This document shows positions 16,572-25,751 of a DNA stretch of 64,000 nucleotides, piece after piece; within the stretch, counting starts at the first letter, position 1, and the number at the start of each line of letters is the position of its first letter. This DNA comes from JBDZVM01 sp040255675 (GTDB taxonomy: Bacteria; Actinomycetota; Actinomycetes; Acidothermales; Acidothermaceae): the NCBI GenBank assembly GCA_040255675.1, contig JBDZVM010000020.1, positions 1 to 64,000 on the forward strand, given 5' to 3'. Below the pieces are notes generated by a model. That model saw only the letters and a program-made list of their open reading frames with translations. It made no database searches and had not been told where the DNA came from. The translations under genes and the position numbers were made by a program.

Positions 16572-17383
16572 GCCCGCTCGGCCTTGCGAAACCCCAGCGT
16601 CAAAAAGGTGTAGCGAAGACCGACTCGTGTCCACGACACCGGGCGCTCGCCGTGCGCGAGTTTGAGTTCGCCGACAAGGCGCAACCCCGCGCCGGCGGCC
16701 AGCTCGACCATCGCGCGGATTTCATCGGGAGAAAAGATGTGAACTGGCTGCCCGTACGCCAGCGTCCCTGTGGTGTCGGGGGGATCCTGGTCGTAGTCGG
16801 TCGACACGAAAAGGATGCCGTCACGCCGCAGGAGGCGGCTCGACTCGTCGAAGAACGCTTTGAGCGGTACACCGTGCTCGAGCACCGACAAGCAGGTGAT
16901 CGCATGAAACCTCTGGTCAGGAAAGCCGGTCGCGGTGACGTCGCCCGGCACCAGTCGCACTGGTCCGTGCCTGGTCTCGCGCCGCCACTCGAGGTTGTTG
17001 CCGAATAGATCGGTGAAGCCGTAGAGGCGCAGCGCCGGAAGTAACGTGGAATAGCGGGCGGCACCCGCATCAAGCACAGCACCTGTCGGCTTTATGTCGC
17101 GCAGAACAAACGACAGCGCGGCGAGAGTGTCCCAGTTCTTGGGCCTGTCGTGGTGGAGCGGCAATCGTAGGGCACGAAGCTCGCGGCATGCGCGCTCCCA
17201 GTCGGCGCGACTGTCGAGAACGTTGGTTGGGTCGACGGGCGCGGGCTGAGGCCGCGGCGCGGCCGAACGGGATTCGACCGCTCGCAGCAAAGCCACCCGC
17301 AGCCAAAGGAACTCTTCGGCCATTCGTCGCGCCACCACTCGTATCGCGTGTCGCGGCGGTATTCGCAGGAATGACCTCTCCAT
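16568..17383 (-). CDS. SAM-dependent methyltransferase with start replaced by a transposon end
   Basis: A 271-residue class I methyltransferase. AVLDAGAARYSTLL is the glycine-loop region (slightly degenerate), TCLSVLEHGVPLKAFFDE the motif IV region and LRRDGILFVSTDYDQ the strand beta5. The first codons ATG GAG AGG TCA come from the terminal inverted repeat of the composite transposon (bases 17371-17383). The original start is at 29885-29883, where ATG CGG CAA AAC TTC leads into the same frame. In the ancestor it overlapped the stop codon of the GH15 gene by one base. The transposon therefore changed only four codons but removed the operon promoter. Whether it is still expressed is unknown. 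Confidence 0.75.
   Translation of the reverse strand: MERSFLRIPPRHAIRVVARRMAEEFLWLRVALLRAVESRSAAPRPQPAPVDPTNVLDSRADWERACRELRALRLPLHHDRPKNWDTLAALSFVLRDIKPTGAVLDAGAARYSTLLPALRLYGFTDLFGNNLEWRRETRHGPVRLVPGDVTATGFPDQRFHAITCLSVLEHGVPLKAFFDESSRLLRRDGILFVSTDYDQDPPDTTGTLAYGQPVHIFSPDEIRAMVELAAGAGLRLVGELKLAHGERPVSWTRVGLRYTFLTLGFRKAERA
17363..17370. repeat. Target-site duplication, left copy
   Basis: TCGCAGGA directly precedes the left end ATGACCTCTCC. The same eight bases follow the right end at 29865-29872. Eight bases is the usual duplication of IS1595-family elements. Confidence 0.8.
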
Positions 17384-17412
17384 CTAACGACGGCACATTA
17401 GGGGAAATCGGC
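17371..17412. repeat. IS1595-like terminal inverted repeat (copy 1, outer end)
   Basis: Starts ATGACCTCTCCATCTAACG and continues through TTAGGGGAAATCGGCCAG. Over about 42 bases it matches the left end of copy 2 (27671) with few changes. The reverse strand contains an ATG that now starts the methyltransferase gene. Confidence 0.8.
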
Positions 17413-17452
17413 CAGCTCCTTCTTGGTTCGTGCGTCGGCGTTGGTGAGCAGA

Positions 17453-17980
17453 TCAGCAAGTGCTCTGGTCGTGACACGTCGGGACAGCGCCCTGCACGGA
17501 CCCCGGGGCTTTGGCGGTGCCCGCCTTGCGGCAGGTGATGTCGTAGCCGGCGGCTGTGAGGGTGAGTTCGTCGTTTCGCACTGTGGCGATCACGGTGGCG
17601 TTCGGTTGCATTACGGCTTGGGCGGCGGCGATCAGTGCCAGCACCGAGGCATCGTCGCCGACGTAGCCGGCGGCGGTCACCGCGACCAACTCAGGGCGGA
17701 AACCCGACTTGGACAACTGGAATCGTCCAGAGTAGAAGTTCACGCTGTCGTCGGCGAACATGTTGCGGTCCGTGGTGAACATGACGTAGCCGCCTGGTCT
17801 GGCCACTATGGGTACGTCATTGCCATCGTGCCTGACGTTAGTGATCTGCCAATGGTAGCCGACAAAGCCGGCTGCGGCCGGCTGGTCCCTGCTCGCAGCG
17901 CCGCAGCCCGCGATGCCGATGAGCAACGCGGCTGCGATGACAGCGCAGAACGGCAGTCGCCAGAGCGCATGGGTAATCAC
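17453..17980 (-). CDS. Small lipoprotein, passenger gene of the IS1595-like element
   Basis: About 175 residues from a GTG at 17980 with AGGGAGGAA ahead. The signal ALWRLPFCAVIAAALLIGIAGC ends in a lipobox (shown in parts: hydrophobic core then IAGC). The mature domain begins GFVGYHWQITNVRHDG and has FADDSVNFYSGRFQLSKSG, which loosely resembles META/HslJ-type domains (W..., S..., GxY/F pattern), followed by two late Cys (YDITCRKAG and PTCHDQSTC). Lies between the transposase and the left end, so it travels with the element. Function unknown. Confidence 0.6.
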   Translation of the reverse strand: MITHALWRLPFCAVIAAALLIGIAGCGAASRDQPAAAGFVGYHWQITNVRHDGNDVPIVARPGGYVMFTTDRNMFADDSVNFYSGRFQLSKSGFRPELVAVTAAGYVGDDASVLALIAAAQAVMQPNATVIATVRNDELTLTAAGYDITCRKAGTAKAPGSVQGAVPTCHDQSTC

Positions 17981-18136
17981 GATGTTCCTCCCTGGCCTGT
18001 CAGACGCAACGAAGGTGTTCCGCCGTTCCCACAGGGGCTCGCCAAGTGCCCAACCATCTCCACATGGTGCGTCGATCATGGTCTGTGCGCCAACGATCGC
18101 GTATGGGTGAAGTCGCTACGCGACCAGAATGACGCG

Positions 18137-19201
18137 TCATCGAGAAATAGCACGCCATGGCCTGCCGGCGTCGGGTTGCGCCAAACTTGCCGGAAGCCCG
18201 CGTGGGCCGATCGGAGCGGTCGGCATCTTGTCGTCGTCGCGCGGGCGGGTGCCGCCGATGGCGACGTCGCGGTAGCTGACGGGGCAGGTGAGCACCGCCT
18301 GTTCTAGTAGCCGGTAGAACAGCAGGCCGGGCTTGCGCGCATGCCGGCGGTTGAACCGGAACTCGAACTCGCCCAGATACTCCTGCAAATGGCCGGGCTC
18401 GACCGCCCCCTGCAACGTCCCGAGCAGCCAACGCTGCGACTGCGCCTGCACTCGCGACACCGCAGGGAAATGGAGGTGGGCCGGCACCCCAGACCGCGCG
18501 ACCCTGACGCGGTCGTGGACGTAGCCCTCCGCGGCTTTGGCCAGGGCCCCGAACGCGTCCGTGCGCAGCGTGGAGCCGCGTTCGACGCTGCCGCGGATGG
18601 CCGCGCGCATCGACTCAGCCGTCTGGTCTGGCATGACCACCAGACGGGCGCGCCCGATGCCTCTTGGCAGCACCTCGGCGGCCACCATCACGGCCGTCTT
18701 GTTGTGGGCGTAGGACCGGCCGGGCTTGCCCGCCTTGTTCGCGCCGCCGACGAACATCTCGTCGACCTCGACCGTGCCAGAGAGTTTGGACCGCCGCGGG
18801 TTGACCATCGCGCGTCGATAGCGATGCAGCATCGTCCAAGCCGTCTGGTACGAGCCAAGGCCTAGGGTGCGCTGGACGCCACGGGCGGAAACTCCGTTCG
18901 CCCGAGTCGTCAGCTCCCACGCGGCGCGAAACCACACCGTCAGCGGCGTGCGGGTCCGGTGGAAGATCGTCCCCGCGGTAGGCGTCGACCGCCGGCCGCA
19001 CGCGCCGCAATCCCAACTGGCGCCATCGGCCCGCCTCCACCCGTAACCGACGGCCCCGCACAGGTGGCAGGCAAACTCGGCGTCCCCCCAGCGCAACCAC
19101 GCCAGGTAGTCCAGACACGCCTCGTCGTCCGGAAACCAAGCAGCGAACTGCACAGCCGTCGCGGGGTACTGTCTGCCAGCCACAGGCTTCAATGGGTTCA
19201 T
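18137..19201 (-). CDS. IS1595-family (ISXO2-like) DDE transposase
   Basis: A 354-residue transposase. An N-terminal zinc ribbon (CHLCG ... CGACG, about residues 48-68) is followed by a helix-turn-helix region (SARGVQRTLGLGSYQTAW) and the catalytic domain: VEVDEMFVGG for the first Asp, LRTDAFGALAKAAEG for the second, and HLQEYLGEFEFRFNRR near the last acidic/Asn position. This order is typical of ISXO2-like transposases. The last 50 residues (RPRDDDKMPTAPIGPRG...) look like a non-conserved extension. It starts 58 bases inside the right end of the element and seems intact. Confidence 0.9.
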   Translation of the reverse strand: MNPLKPVAGRQYPATAVQFAAWFPDDEACLDYLAWLRWGDAEFACHLCGAVGYGWRRADGASWDCGACGRRSTPTAGTIFHRTRTPLTVWFRAAWELTTRANGVSARGVQRTLGLGSYQTAWTMLHRYRRAMVNPRRSKLSGTVEVDEMFVGGANKAGKPGRSYAHNKTAVMVAAEVLPRGIGRARLVVMPDQTAESMRAAIRGSVERGSTLRTDAFGALAKAAEGYVHDRVRVARSGVPAHLHFPAVSRVQAQSQRWLLGTLQGAVEPGHLQEYLGEFEFRFNRRHARKPGLLFYRLLEQAVLTCPVSYRDVAIGGTRPRDDDKMPTAPIGPRGLPASLAQPDAGRPWRAISR

Positions 19202-19214
19202 GCGACGGTTATCG

Positions 19215-19259
19215 GCAGCCAGAATCCCTTACCGTACCGCCGTTAGATGGAGAGGTCAT
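19215..19259. repeat. IS1595-like terminal inverted repeat (copy 1, inner end)
   Basis: Read on the minus strand from 19259: ATGACCTCTCCATCTAACG then GCGGTACGGTAAGGG. The inner ends of the composite element are not flanked by matching 8-mers. Confidence 0.75.
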
Positions 19260-19601
19260 TCGAAATATTCGACGTGGCGCGGACGGGCCACTAGGTCCGA
19301 ATACTGGTACTTCGTGCTTTTCCAAATCCTCTGCTACGTCGTTGCGGGGATTCTCGACCTTGCCGTAAAAACTCCCATTTTCGCCGTCATCGTGCTGTTG
19401 GGACTGTTGCTTCCTAGCCTCGCTGTCCTCGTTAGGCGATTGCATGACACGGGCCGCAGCGGCGGCTGGTTCTGGATCGGTTTCGTGCCGCTCGTCGGGA
19501 GTGTCATCTTGTTCGTCTTCACCGTTCTGGCAAGCGAGCCCGGTCCGAACCGCTACAACGAAAGCGATGCTGCCGGGCTGCCTTTTCGTCAGCCGATCTA
19601 A
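19260..19601 (+). pseudogene. DUF805 membrane protein, 5' end removed by the IS
   Basis: The reading SKYSTWRGRATRSEYWYFVLF, three further hydrophobic segments, PSLAVLVRRLHDTGRSGGW and EPGPNRYNE match DUF805, a small three- to four-helix membrane family. Intact members begin roughly ten residues earlier with a short head before the (F)SKY..F.GRA.R motif. Here those residues and the start codon are replaced by the end of the IS; the frame does run back into IS sequence to an ATG at 19200, so a hybrid 133-residue product could still be made. Native function is unknown (often linked to stress or transport). Confidence 0.7.
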
Positions 19602-19699
19602 CCTTGGGTGCCCGTTAGTAGCGGTTACCACGTCCACGCACAACTCCGCCGACGCGCGGGCTGTCTCGGCTGGTCGCGGTGCACGAGTGAGGCGCATGC

Positions 19700-19860
19700 C
19701 CATACCGCGTCGAAGGAGCCGCCGGGAAACGGCAAACGCGCGAAGGTCGGCGGAGACTGCGGGCACCGACACGTGCCGTAGCTCGAGCGAGGTCTGCGTT
19801 TGGAGGTCCGCGCCGACCACGCGGTGGCCGGACATGGCGAGCTGTGACGGCGTGCGACGA
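19700..19860 (-). pseudogene. Relic of a class I SAM methyltransferase
   Basis: On the minus strand one frame reads SQLAMSGHRVVGADLQ (the end of motif I and the acidic SAM-ribose position). After one extra T the next frame reads RLPFPGGSFDAVWACASLVH, a textbook methyltransferase motif IV. Both pieces are in the right order and spacing for one domain. The N-terminal glycine loop and the C-terminal half are missing. It lies between the DUF805 fragment and the IS30 fragment, so it is probably debris. Confidence 0.45.
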
Positions 19861-19904
19861 CGACCCCGCCTGCGACCGGGAGTAGCGCGCGCCCATCAAC
19901 CTCG

Positions 19905-20435
19905 GGCCGAGGCCAAATCGTCGATGCGGTGTCGATCCGCGAACGCCTAGCCGAGATCGAGGACCGAGCGGTGCCCGGGCATTGGGAAGGTGACTTGATA
20001 ACCGGCACGTACAACAGCCACGTCGCGACCTTGGTCGAACGCCACTCCCGGTTTGTACTGCTAGTCAAGGTCAACGGCAAAGACACTGAGACGGTCGTCG
20101 CCGCACTTGCCCGCCAGCTGCCCACGCTACCGCCGCAGCTGTGGGCCAGCCTGACCTGGGATCGCGGTAGCGAGTTGGCGGCGCACAAGAAGTTCAGCAT
20201 CGCCACCGACGTCAAGGTGTATTTCTGCGACCCGAAAAGCCCGTGGCAGCGCGGGACGAACGAGAACACCAACGGCCTGCTACGCCAGTACCTGCCGAAG
20301 AAAGCCGACCTTTCCCTGCAAAGCCAAGCTGACCTGGACGTCATCGCCGCCAAGCTCAACACTCGACCACGGAAAACACTCAACTACCAGACACCTGCTG
20401 ATATTCTCCAACGAGCCGTTGCGCTGACGGGTTGA
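19905..20435 (+). pseudogene. IS30-family transposase, C-terminal fragment
   Basis: The frame from about 19905 reads GRGQIVDAVSIRERLAEIEDR, then AVPGHWEGDLITG (first catalytic Asp region), LTWDRGSELAAHKKFS (second Asp) and SPWQRGTNENTNGLLRQYLPK (catalytic Glu region), ending RPRKTLNYQTPADIL. These are diagnostic of IS30. Only about 175 of the usual 340-400 residues are present: the N-terminal DNA-binding domain is absent and the frame upstream is disrupted. Stop at 20433-20435. Inactive remnant. Confidence 0.8.
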
Positions 20436-20774
20436 ATTCACCGGGCGCATTCTTTCCGGCATCGAACGATAAGTCAATGTTGAGCGAAGACCCCATCGTG
20501 CTCGGCGCACCTTTAGCCGGCGACATCTCTATCGAGGAGCCGCAGCGGAATCGTCCGCCACAACGTCGTCCACCTCATCAACGACATGGTCTGTGCCGTG
20601 TAGCCGAGAAGCCGTCTCGCAGAACGATATGCCCTTTCTTGGCCGGATTTGCGTCGTGGTGGCGCAGATCGGGCTCTCGCCATCAGCTATTGCGCCGTTG
20701 ATGTACGAGGACTAGCTTGCTCTCAATTTCTCGCCTTGGTTGCGGGACGCGTCTCTGACGTGAAGGGGGAAGCA
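20436..20774. other. Intergenic stretch between IS30 fragment and RHS gene
   Basis: The 339 bases hold the presumed right flank of the IS30 remnant and the promoter region of the RHS gene. AGGGGGAAG just before 20775 is its ribosome site. No further gene, RNA or clear repeat was seen. Confidence 0.4.
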
Positions 20775-23700
20775 ATGAAGTCGAAATCTCGCGAGGGCTC
20801 GGTCCGGTTCGTGCTCAGCCGAACGCGTTTGGTCTCGTTGTTCATCGTGGTGACGGTGCTCGTCGCGATTCTTCCGGGACTCACCCCGGCGCGGTGGAGG
20901 TGGGCTTGGGCAGCGAGTACCGCTGCTCCGTCGGTATGGTCAGCTGGTGACAACGAAGCCTGGGAACTTGGCCGCACCGATTCCACCGAGGGCGTCGCGT
21001 TTATAAAACAGAGCCCCTGCCGAGAGGGGTGCACCGGGTCGTCTACGCCGGAGGCGATTTCTGGCCTGCCTGGCGTTACAGCTTTGGCCGCGGGCGACTT
21101 GTTTGGCCTAGCGCTCGAATGGGATGGGACAGTGTGGTCTTGGGGATACAACGCCGATGGTGAGCTCGGAAATAACTCAACCATTGATTCGGCAACCCCG
21201 GTGCAAGTCAGCGGATTATCCGGGGTGGTGTCGATCGCGGCTGGCGCTTGGGCCGGTTACGCCATCGAAAGCGACGGCAGCTTGTGGGCTTGGGGAAGAA
21301 ACGACACGGGTCAGTTGGGCATCGGCTCTACCACAAATGCTTTGACACCCCACCGAGTCGGCTCCTTGACCGGGGTGGTCGGCGTTGCTGGCACCGTGGA
21401 CTCGGCAGTCGCCGTCACCTCGAGCGGCACAGCTTGGACGTGGGGGAACAACGTGCTCGGCGAACTGTGCGCGGACAGGAAGAAAGTAAGCCAACGAGCC
21501 ACTCCCGCGCAGGTTTCCGGAATAAGTAGCGTCAAGCTGGTTGCAGGTTCAGTCGACGACTTCGAAACCTACTTTGTGCGCACCGACGGCAGTGTATGGG
21601 GATGCGGCTCGAACGAGTACGGCAACCTAGCGGGCACCGCCAAAGTGGTCACCAGCCCGACACAAGTGCCCGGGCTACCGCCGATAACCCAAGTCGCGGC
21701 AACCGGTACCGAGGCCTGGGCACTGACCGCACAGGGGGCGTTGTGGACGTGGGGTCATTATGACTGCGCGCCCTCGCTGCCGTGCAGCAACCCACGCCTA
21801 GACGGATTGTCGAACGTCACCGCTATCACAGCCGGATACGACAACCTGTACGCGATTCGCGGCTCCACACTGTGGGGTACCGGTGGCAACCCAGACGGCC
21901 AACTCGGGGCCACGCTGAGCAACGGCGAGTTCCAGTTGATCGCCAACGTGAGCAACCCTACCGCGATCGCGTCCGGGTTCGAGGATTTTTACGCTGCCGC
22001 TGACGCGCCCCCGCCGCAATACATTCCGCCGGCACCACCACCGACCGCGCAGACGTTCGGTGACATTTCGCAACCCTCGGAGTTCGCCCCACGCGACGTC
22101 TCCACGCAAGCCGACCCGGTCGACTCCGCAACCGGTGCGTTCTCGACCTCGGCGACCGACATCTCCTTGCCGGGGATTGGGCTCGGCATTGACTGGACAC
22201 GCACCTACACCTCCAGCGACCCGGCCGGCTCAGGTGAACTCGGGCCCGGATGGTCCAACTCCTACAGCGACCGGCTGGAGCAGACCCAAACCGGTGTCAC
22301 ACTGCACTCGCACGACGGTCAACAGGTCACCTTCACAGCCAACGCCGACGGCACGTTCAGCGGGACGTACGGCGCCACAGCAACATTGGTCAAAAACGCC
22401 GACGGCACATACACCCTGACCACACGCACGCAACTGCACTACATTTTCGACACCACCGGCCTACTGGCAGCGGTCCAAGACCGCAACGGGCAAGGACCCA
22501 CCATCAGCCGCGACACCGCCGGGAAAATTTCCTCCATCACGGCCGCCGGGCGGACCATCACCGTCGCCCATGACCCGACAACCGGCCTGCTGAGCAGCCT
22601 GACACTGTCCGATGGACGCTACGTCGGCTTCACATTCACCAACGGCCTGCTGACCGACATCCACAACCTAGACGGCAGCCACACCACCTACGGCTACGAC
22701 GCCGGCAACCGGCTCACCAGCATCACCGATGCCAACGGTCACCAGGTTGTGCGGCTGGTCTACGACAGCAACACCGGGCGAGTCACCGACCAGTACGACG
22801 CAAACAACAACCACACGACGTTCACCTGGGATTCGACCACTCAAACCTCGTCGATGACCGACCCCCGCGGCCACGTATGGAAAGACGCCTACTCCGGCAC
22901 CGTACTGCTGTCGCAGACCAACCCACTCGGGCAGACAACCAAATTCCAATACGACAACCAGTACCGGCTGGTCGCTACCACCGACCCCGCCGGATACACG
23001 ACACGCGAGACCTACGACAGCAGCGGAAACCTCATCGGCGAAAGCACACCCGACGGCGCAACCTACGCCTACACCTACGACAGCCTCAACGATCAGACGA
23101 GTTCCACAAGCCCAAATGGGCTGACCGCCACACTCACGTATGACAACCGAGGCAACCTAATCGCAACATCCCGCCCGAACCCCTCGGGTGGCGCACCGAT
23201 CACCACGAGCTTCACCCGCGACCCCAACACCGGCCTGATAACAGACAGCTACGACGCGCTCGGAAAGAAAACCCACTACGACTACGACACCGCGGGAAAC
23301 CGCATCGACGTCATCACCCCGCTAGGCAACAAGACCTCGTGGACCTACGACGCCTTCGGTCGAATGACCAGCATCGTGGCCGCACGGGGAAACGTCACAG
23401 GCGCCAATCCCGACGATTACCGCACCAGCTACACCTACGACGACGGCAACCGCTTGCTGACCACCGTCGACGCGCTCAACCACGTCGCTGTCGAGACCAA
23501 CACCTACGACCCGGTCGGAAACCTCCTCACCCGAACCGACGCCAAGCAACGAACCACCACGTGGAGCTACTACCCGGACAACCAGGTGCAGACCGTCCAG
23601 CCGCCGTCTCCGATCAGTGCCACCAGCTACTCCTACGACGCCAACGACAACCTCGCTCAGCTCACCCAGCCCGGCAACCACATCACCACCTACGGCTACG

Positions 23701-25751
23701 ACGACGCGAACCGGCTCACCTCGACCACAACGGGGATGGGCACCTGGACGTTCGGGTATGACGCGTCCGGCAATCGCACGAAAATCACCGACCCCGCCGG
23801 GAACAACGTGCGATTCTCCTACGACCCGCTGCACCGGCTCACTCAAATCGTCTACTCCGACCAAACACCGACCACCACCTACGCCTACGACCTGGACGGC
23901 AATCGCACCACGATGAGCGACGGGTCGGGCGTCACCACCTACGCCTACGACACCCTCGACCGGCTCACGTCAGTGACCCACGCCGGCCACACGTTCTCCT
24001 ACACCTACGACAACGCCAACCAGCTCACGTCAAGCACCTTCCCCGGCCAGGCAACAGACATTTACACCTACGACAACGACGGCCAACTTTCGACAGTCGC
24101 CACCGGCGCCACCACCGACGTTAGTTACAGCTACGACCCCGATGGACACGTGATCAGCGCTCTCCTGGGTGATGGCTACACCGAGTCACGCACCTGGGAC
24201 CGCGACGGCCGGCTCACCGACATCAACGACACCAAGAACGGAACCGTTCTCACTCGAGCCACCTACACCTACGACCTGACCAACAACCCGGTCAGCGTGG
24301 TCAACCAGACCGGCAGCACCACGACCTACACCTACGACGTGCTCGACCGGCTCACCGCCGCATGCTTCGCCACCACGAGCTGCACCACCGCCACCGACTA
24401 CGTCAAATACACCTACGACGACATGGGGAACCGGCTCACAGAAACCCGGCCCGCCGGAACAACCACCTACACCTACAACGCCGCCAACGAGCTCACCCAA
24501 ACCAGCGGCCCGGCCGGCGCCACCAGCTACGGCTACGACGTCGACGGCAACCAAACCTCCGCCGGCTCAAACACCTACACCTACAACCAGGCCGGCCGGA
24601 TCACCAGCCAGACGGTCGGTGGTACCACCACGTCGTTCACCTACGACGGCGACGCGCGCCGCCTCAGCGCATCAGCCGGCAACACGACCACCGACTACCT
24701 GTGGGACCCACGCACCTACCAGCTCGCGGTCGAAACCGACGGCGCCGGAAACACCCTGCGCCGCTACACCTACGGCAGCGGTCTTGTCAGCATGGTTGTG
24801 CCCGGCTCCAGGGGCACGACAACCGCGTACTACTACCACGTCGACGGGCAAGGCTCACCGCTCGCCGTGACCGATGCCACCGGCGCCACTCAATGGCAAT
24901 ACACCTGGGAACCCTACGGTCTCGCGAAAACCGCCACCAAGGTAAGCAACAGCGCCCCCGCCAACCCGCGGCAATGGCTCGGCGAATACCTCAACAACGA
25001 CAGCACCTACAACCTGCGCGCCCGCCAATACGACCCGTCCATCGGCCGTTTCACCTCAATCGACCCAGCCGGATCCGGGGACGCCTACGGGTACGCCGCC
25101 GACAACCCGCTCGTCAACACCGACCCCTTCGGCCAAAGCTGGTGGCACAGCGCCCTCAAGGCACTCCACAACGCTGCAGAGGTCGTTTCCACGGTTGCCG
25201 CCGTCGCCGCGGTCGTCACCGCGCCCATCGCACCCGTCGCGGCCGTCTTCGGCGCTGTCGCCTTGGGCGCCGGGGTCGTGGCGGCAGGCACCGGCATCGC
25301 CGAAGCGGTGGACACCTGCAACAGCGGCAAAGGATCATGCGCGGGCAGCATCGTGGATGCGGCCTTCGACACCGCATCGATCGTTCCACTGTTCGGCATC
25401 GCCCGAAAGGTAGCCACCGGCGCGAAAGTCGCCGACGTCGCAAGAGGTCTGGGCGATGAGGCGGTTGTTGTCCGGGGCGGGACCTCCGCAGTGCCTCCTC
25501 CGGGGGAAGTCTTCTCGGGGGCCTACGGCTCGAATCTTGAGGACGCGGCCGCCTACGTGCCGCACGGGCAGATCCGCGCGACTACGGTCGGAGAGATTCG
25601 GGCCGGTGGTGGCAGCGTCGACGTCGCACCTGAACTCACAAGAAGTGGTGTCCTGAATGAGCGACATGTGAACATCTGCCTTGGTTCCGACGAATGCCCA
25701 TTCGGCGATCTTCAGCCCAACCCGGTGCCAAAGATTGGGCGGATCCAATGA
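20775..25751 (+). CDS. Secreted RCC1-RHS repeat polymorphic toxin
   Basis: A 1658-residue exported protein; ATG 20775 is chosen for its AGGGGGAAG site. A signal-like hydrophobic segment (about 20-50) is followed by seven RCC1-type beta-propeller units (about 53-400; for example DGTVWSWGYNADGELG, DGSLWAWGRNDTGQLG). Next come a Pro-rich linker, a DUF6531-like RHS entry domain (about 430-520) and dozens of YD repeats forming the RHS cocoon. The core ends YNLRARQYDPSIGRFTSID, then DPFGQS near 1450 as the conserved cleavage region. A hydrophobic Ala/Val linker (1460-1550) leads to a variable tip of about 95 residues starting VVVRGGTSAVPPP and ending NPVPKIGRIQ, presumably the toxin. The tip family is not recognised. 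The immunity gene overlaps its stop. Confidence 0.85.
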   Translation: MKSKSREGSVRFVLSRTRLVSLFIVVTVLVAILPGLTPARWRWAWAASTAAPSVWSAGDNEAWELGRTDSTEGVAFIKQSPCREGCTGSSTPEAISGLPGVTALAAGDLFGLALEWDGTVWSWGYNADGELGNNSTIDSATPVQVSGLSGVVSIAAGAWAGYAIESDGSLWAWGRNDTGQLGIGSTTNALTPHRVGSLTGVVGVAGTVDSAVAVTSSGTAWTWGNNVLGELCADRKKVSQRATPAQVSGISSVKLVAGSVDDFETYFVRTDGSVWGCGSNEYGNLAGTAKVVTSPTQVPGLPPITQVAATGTEAWALTAQGALWTWGHYDCAPSLPCSNPRLDGLSNVTAITAGYDNLYAIRGSTLWGTGGNPDGQLGATLSNGEFQLIANVSNPTAIASGFEDFYAAADAPPPQYIPPAPPPTAQTFGDISQPSEFAPRDVSTQADPVDSATGAFSTSATDISLPGIGLGIDWTRTYTSSDPAGSGELGPGWSNSYSDRLEQTQTGVTLHSHDGQQVTFTANADGTFSGTYGATATLVKNADGTYTLTTRTQLHYIFDTTGLLAAVQDRNGQGPTISRDTAGKISSITAAGRTITVAHDPTTGLLSSLTLSDGRYVGFTFTNGLLTDIHNLDGSHTTYGYDAGNRLTSITDANGHQVVRLVYDSNTGRVTDQYDANNNHTTFTWDSTTQTSSMTDPRGHVWKDAYSGTVLLSQTNPLGQTTKFQYDNQYRLVATTDPAGYTTRETYDSSGNLIGESTPDGATYAYTYDSLNDQTSSTSPNGLTATLTYDNRGNLIATSRPNPSGGAPITTSFTRDPNTGLITDSYDALGKKTHYDYDTAGNRIDVITPLGNKTSWTYDAFGRMTSIVAARGNVTGANPDDYRTSYTYDDGNRLLTTVDALNHVAVETNTYDPVGNLLTRTDAKQRTTTWSYYPDNQVQTVQPPSPISATSYSYDANDNLAQLTQPGNHITTYGYDDANRLTSTTTGMGTWTFGYDASGNRTKITDPAGNNVRFSYDPLHRLTQIVYSDQTPTTTYAYDLDGNRTTMSDGSGVTTYAYDTLDRLTSVTHAGHTFSYTYDNANQLTSSTFPGQATDIYTYDNDGQLSTVATGATTDVSYSYDPDGHVISALLGDGYTESRTWDRDGRLTDINDTKNGTVLTRATYTYDLTNNPVSVVNQTGSTTTYTYDVLDRLTAACFATTSCTTATDYVKYTYDDMGNRLTETRPAGTTTYTYNAANELTQTSGPAGATSYGYDVDGNQTSAGSNTYTYNQAGRITSQTVGGTTTSFTYDGDARRLSASAGNTTTDYLWDPRTYQLAVETDGAGNTLRRYTYGSGLVSMVVPGSRGTTTAYYYHVDGQGSPLAVTDATGATQWQYTWEPYGLAKTATKVSNSAPANPRQWLGEYLNNDSTYNLRARQYDPSIGRFTSIDPAGSGDAYGYAADNPLVNTDPFGQSWWHSALKALHNAAEVVSTVAAVAAVVTAPIAPVAAVFGAVALGAGVVAAGTGIAEAVDTCNSGKGSCAGSIVDAAFDTASIVPLFGIARKVATGAKVADVARGLGDEAVVVRGGTSAVPPPGEVFSGAYGSNLEDAAAYVPHGQIRATTVGEIRAGGGSVDVAPELTRSGVLNERHVNICLGSDECPFGDLQPNPVPKIGRIQ
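25248..25404. repeat. 157-bp direct repeat, copy in the main RHS gene
   Basis: Bases 25248-25404 match 26593-26749 with 11 differences (about 93% identity), a constant offset of 1345. Codes for the linker FGAVALGAGVVAAGTGIAEA and onward to VPLFGIA, just before the toxin tip. This is the homology expected between an RHS core and an orphan tip. Confidence 0.9.

Larger units (their letters stand above)
17371..19259 (-). mobile_element. IS1595-family insertion sequence, copy 1 (with lipoprotein passenger)
   Basis: Length 1889 bases. The left end 17371 ATGACCTCTCCATCTAACGACGG and the right end (reverse complement from 19259) share the first 19 bases and remain similar for about 30. The element holds a transposase (18137-19201) and a downstream lipoprotein gene (17453-17980), both on the minus strand. 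Immediate flanks differ (TCGCAGGA left, TCGAAATA right), as expected if only its outer end marks the composite insertion. Passenger genes are known in several IS1595 subgroups. Confidence 0.8.

Noticed and set aside
17371..19259. Independent simple insertion of IS copy 1
   Set aside because: Its two immediate flanks do not match; only the outer pair 17363/29865 shows a duplication.
24362..25459. 365-codon frame inside the RHS gene
   Set aside because: Shadow of the YD repeats in another frame; periodic His/Arg content.
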